Source: Lunularia cruciata
Lineage: Eukaryota > Streptophyta > Marchantiopsida > Lunulariales > Lunulariaceae
Length of the DNA: 64,000 nt
Assembly: GCA_948567375.1 (NCBI GenBank)
Contig: OX419762.1
Coordinates: forward strand, 35,569,034 to 35,633,033
Direction: 5' to 3'
Under the pieces are notes generated by a model. The model did no database searches. It was not told where the DNA came from and worked only from the letters and a program-made list of their open reading frames with translations. The position numbers and the translations under genes were made by a program. This document shows positions 60,481 to 64,000 of the stretch, piece after piece. Each line of letters opens with the position of its first letter. Position 1 is the stretch's first letter.

Positions 60481-63119
60481 GGAAAACTTCCGGTTTTCTT
60501 TGGCAAGGATGGAGAAGATGTGGAGGCCTTTGTAAGAAACTTCAATAGATTTTTCATAGGAAACAATGAGAGGAGGAAGAATGAGTGAGCCTCATTATTA
60601 CCAGATTTCTTTGAGGATGCAGCACTTACATGGTATAAGCCAGAATACAAAAGAGAGAGAAGAGAGATGAGGAAGAAGAGTCTTGGGAGGGTTTAACTTC
60701 AGCACTCATTGAGAATTTTCTTCCATATGAGAGTTATGAGAGATTGATGAGTGAGGTTACCTTTCTCAAGCAAGGAGATGGAGAGAAAGTGAGAGTCTAT
60801 GTGGATTGAGTGGAAAAGTTAGAGTCCAGATTTTGCATAATTTTGAGGAAAGGTGAGGATGATGTGGAGACTACTATGATTGGCATAGGAGCCATGCTCA
60901 CCAAGAATTTGTGGGAGGGTTGAGACCACAAATTAGAAGCAAGGTGAGATATGAAAAACCTTCTTCCAAGGTTGAAGTTATCAAGATTGCAATTTGTATG
61001 GAGGAGAGTTTGGAAGGGGATCAGAGTGATTTGGTGGTGAAGGAGGTTGTGCATCCTCCTCAAGGTTACAAGTATGGTGGAATTTCTAATACTTTGGTGA
61101 CAAGGGTTGCACCACAAGAAGTAGTTGCTCCAATTCCTACATTGCCTAAATTCCACTTGCCATGGAAGAGGAGGTTATGAGGGAGCCAATAGAGGGAAAG
61201 AGGAAGGAAGTGAAACCCAAGTGGCTCCTAATCCAAAAAAAGGTAAGGAGATAGCATCCATAGATGTGGTTGAGAGCAAGTATGAGAAGGGGGAGTGCTC
61301 AAACTCCAAAGGTTTTCATTTGGATCTTTTGGCACAAGAGAAGAAGAGAGCTCATTTTGCAGAGGATATGCACTCTTCTCAAGGATGTACTCCTAGTCAA
61401 GATACTCCTATGCCTACTAGGAGCACTTGCACAAGCACTTCAATACCATCAACAACAAAGACTCCAAGGAAGAAGTTGAGGATGGAAGACTTCTTGATCT
61501 CAAAGCAACAATGGAACTACCATGTCTTGGAAGATGTTGGTAGTCACAAGGCTAACATCACAATAGGCCAATTGATTGCTTTGAATCATACTTTGAGAAA
61601 GGAGCTTAGAGGTGGTTTGAATTTTACAAGAAGCAAGAGGAAGAAGAAGGCAAAAGCTCCAATATCAATGGAGGTGGTGGATGCTAAACCAACACCATGA
61701 GAGGCTTGTGAATATGCTTCCAAGATTGATGTGAGAGTGAATGGTCACAACATCAAGGATGCATTGGTTGATGGAAGATTAGCAATGAATGTCATATATC
61801 AAAAAGGTTGATGAAGAATTTGGGTATGATATCCTCTAGACCTTCAAAATTTGTGGTGAGCATGGCAAACAAGCAACAATTTCAACCAGTAGGGGTGATG
61901 GATAAGGTGGTAGTTTCCGTTATCCAAGTTCAAAATCTCATGACTTTCCAAGTATTGAAGGATTCAAGCTATGTATTACTTCTTGGGAGGCCATGGTTGA
62001 GAACAGCATGCACAACTGATCAATGGCACAAAGGGTACTTGAGGATTGGGCCATCAAACCATAGAGTCACAGTTCATGTGACTTAAACCACCAACACTTC
62101 ACATTAAGATCCATCATCTTTTGATTATTGGGAATCAGATTTAGAAGAAGGAGCTTCAAGTGTGGATACAAGCATAGATGAGGAGACTTCCACAAAGGAG
62201 GATGAATTAGAATCTGATTTATATGTGTATCCATTTATGCTTTGGATTTTGCACCTAAGCCATAGGTTTTAAAGGACCCACATAAATCACCATTGACACT
62301 TGAGGAGATAGAAAAGAGGTTAGCTACTCTCAAGTATGGTCCAAATGTTACCAAGGTGGAGTCACATGCAAGACCAATCCGCCAAAAGCAATGTCACATT
62401 AGCCCACCAATATCCTTGATGGTGAAGGAGGAGATTGATGAGCTCAAGGAGGTCGGATTTATCTTTGAGGTGGAGAATTCAGAATGGGTGTCTCCCATTG
62501 TGATTGTGAAGAAAAAGAATGCCAAGCTTTGGGTATGTATGAATTACAAGAAGCTTAATGTTATTATTAAGAAGGCCTATTACCTTTTGCCATTCATTGA
62601 TAAGATCTTCAAAGAGGTTGTAGGTCATGAGAAGTACAATTTTGGAGATGGTTATAGTGAGTATAACCAAATCAAGATTGCACCAAAGCATCAACAACTC
62701 ACCACATTCACTATACCTTGGGAAACTTATACTTTCAAGGTCATGCCTTTTGGACTTTGCAATGCTCCAGCCACATTCTAACGGTTCATGAACAAGGTAT
62801 TTGAACCTTTCATTGGGAAATTTGTGAGAGATTTCATTGATGACTTTTGTTTCTAGTGGTTCAAGGAGGAGCACTTTGAGAACCTAATCAAGGTCTTGCA
62901 ATGCTTGAGTGAGGCAAATGCATCACTCAACCGAGAGAAGTGCATTTTTGGATGTGAAGAATGTCTACTTTTTGGGCACATCATCTCTAAGGATGGAATA
63001 GCAATTGATCTTGAGAAGGTGAGGAAAATCTCAAACCTTCCATTCCCTTCAAGCTTGACAAAGTTACACCAATTCTTGGGAATGGTTGGTTACTATAAGA
63101 GATTCATCTTCTCATTTTC
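60481..63119 (+). pseudogene. Element D: plus-strand Ty3/gypsy gag-pol fragment, cut by element E
   Basis: A capsid-like gag (60481-61180: VFFGKDGEDVEAFVRNFNRF; DFFEDAALTWYKPEYK) precedes a basic linker and a pre-protease box (61125-61700: QQWNYHVLEDVGSHKANITI). A retropepsin-like segment follows (about 61725-62085: VRVNGHNIKDALVDGRLAM; LLGRPWLRTACT). RT runs from 62293 (SEWVSPIVIVKKKNAKLWVC; KVMPFGLCNAPATF) through the catalytic box VRDFIDDFCF (near 62840) to LGMVGYYKRFIF at 63117. Stops interrupt it at 61700, near 61810, 62781 and 62856. The sequence is broken off within the RT connection by the LTR at 63120. The FIDDF box resembles that of elements A and B. Confidence 0.85.
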
Positions 63120-64000
63120 TGTAATACCAAGAGCTAGCAATATGATCTAGATATGAAATTTGGTTTGGTAAAATCAGGAATGGTGTTAAACATGATGGTC
63201 TAAATAGATCAAATAAAAGTATCACCAAAAGAGTAATTCTACTTATAGAGCAAAACCAAAATAGACTTGAAAACCTTAGAACCAATAGCTAGACATATGA
63301 TTTAAAGGTAAGAATTGGTTTGGTAACATCTAGAAAGATGTTACACATGATAGACTAAACAAATCAAAAAGAGGTATCACCAAAAGGGGACTTCTACTAA
63401 TGGAGTAGGAATAGAAATATGCTTGAAATCTTTGAAAGCAATTTTGGAGGCCTAAATGGATGAATTAGGCCTCAAAAATGTGCAGATTCCCCCCTCTCCC
63501 CCCCCCCCCCCAAATAAAGAAACAAAACTTTGGTAAATTGCCATGTACAACCGCAACCCTATTCAGCAAATTGAAATTTTTTTTCTTAACCAAGCCCCTA
63601 AGGTAAACATGACTCCCTCCCTCCTACTTTGTCCTATTGAAAGCTTTCCAATGGTACCTCACTCACGTGATTTTGAGATTCCTACATGAAGATTCCCTAA
63701 AAGATTCCCTTTGGTCAAAGCTTGTTTGACCAACCAGATAGGACCATGATCGACATGTCACCCATCCAAGTAAGTAATCCAAGGGTGCAGCTTGCTGGCA
63801 TGTCACCTATCTGTGTGCCTAATCCTATGGTGGAGCTTCCTTGGAGTGGATCTTTTTTGTCTATATAATAAAGAGAAGGTGCTCCTTTGGAGCATTGTGT
63901 GATTGAGAGCAAAATTTTTGTTTTCTCTCTTCTCTTGTCCTTGGAGTATTACAATGGTATCAGAACGAGTGTTTTAGTCCAAGAGAGTGGATCACCCCTC
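63120..64000 (+). mobile_element. Element E: 5' end of an LTR retrotransposon inserted in element D
   Basis: A plus-oriented 834-bp LTR (63120-63953) has inverted ends TGTAATAC...GTATTACA. A primer site follows, TGGTATCAGAACGAG (63955-63969), an initiator-Met type with one difference in its core. The internal region runs off the window. The LTR is homologous to the solo LTR at 24580-25163. Only the left flank of its insertion site is visible, so no target duplication can be checked. The LTR contains a 14-base C run at 63498-63511. Confidence 0.9.
63861..63870 (+). promoter_or_regulatory. TATA box of the element E LTR
   Basis: CTATATAATA is conserved with the solo LTR at 24685-24694 and lies about 84 bp from the LTR 3' end, a normal U3/R position. 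Confidence 0.7.

Noticed and set aside
63498..63511. C homopolymer as a meaningful tract
   Set aside because: It is a 14-base run inside the element E LTR and most likely simple slippage or a sequencing-prone site.
1..64000. CRISPR array, operons, ribosome-binding sites or other prokaryotic features
   Set aside because: Spliced genes, plant retrotransposons and the absence of regular spacer arrays rule these out.

Overview
This window is nuclear DNA from a land plant. It holds one well-preserved, intron-rich housekeeping gene, followed by about 41 kb of AT-rich, nested LTR retrotransposons. Plant origin is inferred from the gene family, the Copia and Ty3/gypsy lineages (including a chromodomain element and elements with a tRNA-Asp-like primer site), and the intron structure. 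I cannot place the species.

Region 1 (1-7.5 kb): possible exons of a minus-strand gene at the left edge, a tandem duplication at 0.8-2.1 kb, an unrecognised multi-exon minus-strand gene (about 2.6-5.1 kb), and diverged ~190-bp repeats (5.8-6.5 kb).

Region 2 (7.4-20.3 kb): a plus-strand orthologue of MRD1/RBM19, the nucleolar five-RRM protein of 18S rRNA maturation. I resolved 14 coding exons by hand. They stay in one frame and give about 937 residues if the start codon is split by an upstream intron. Intron 9 carries a 5.19-kb antisense Copia element with near-identical LTRs, a perfect 5-bp target duplication, an initiator-Met primer site, and a broken gag-pol.

Region 3 (20.3-22.9 kb): intergenic DNA with a perfect 19-bp hairpin and simple repeats. 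Base composition then becomes AT-rich.

Region 4 (22.9-64 kb): a retrotransposon graveyard. A solo LTR (24.58-25.16 kb) is related to the LTR of an element entering at the right edge (63.12 kb). A plus-strand chromovirus (28.67-46.03 kb) is split in its gag gene by a 12.3-kb minus-strand element, A (29.50-41.84 kb, target duplication ctacc). Element B (47.96-57.45 kb) is a relative of A. A further plus-strand gypsy element, D (about 60.4-63.1 kb), is cut in its pol gene by the edge element, E.

The most unusual feature is in elements A and B. Their very long LTRs (3.67 kb in A, 2.27 kb in B) contain a decayed protein-coding region on the gag-pol strand. It runs through most of the LTR and encodes a lysine/glutamate-rich coiled-coil protein of unknown function. 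In both elements the 3' LTR keeps this region, while the 5' LTR has lost about 1.1-1.2 kb of it, with one breakpoint at almost the same codon.
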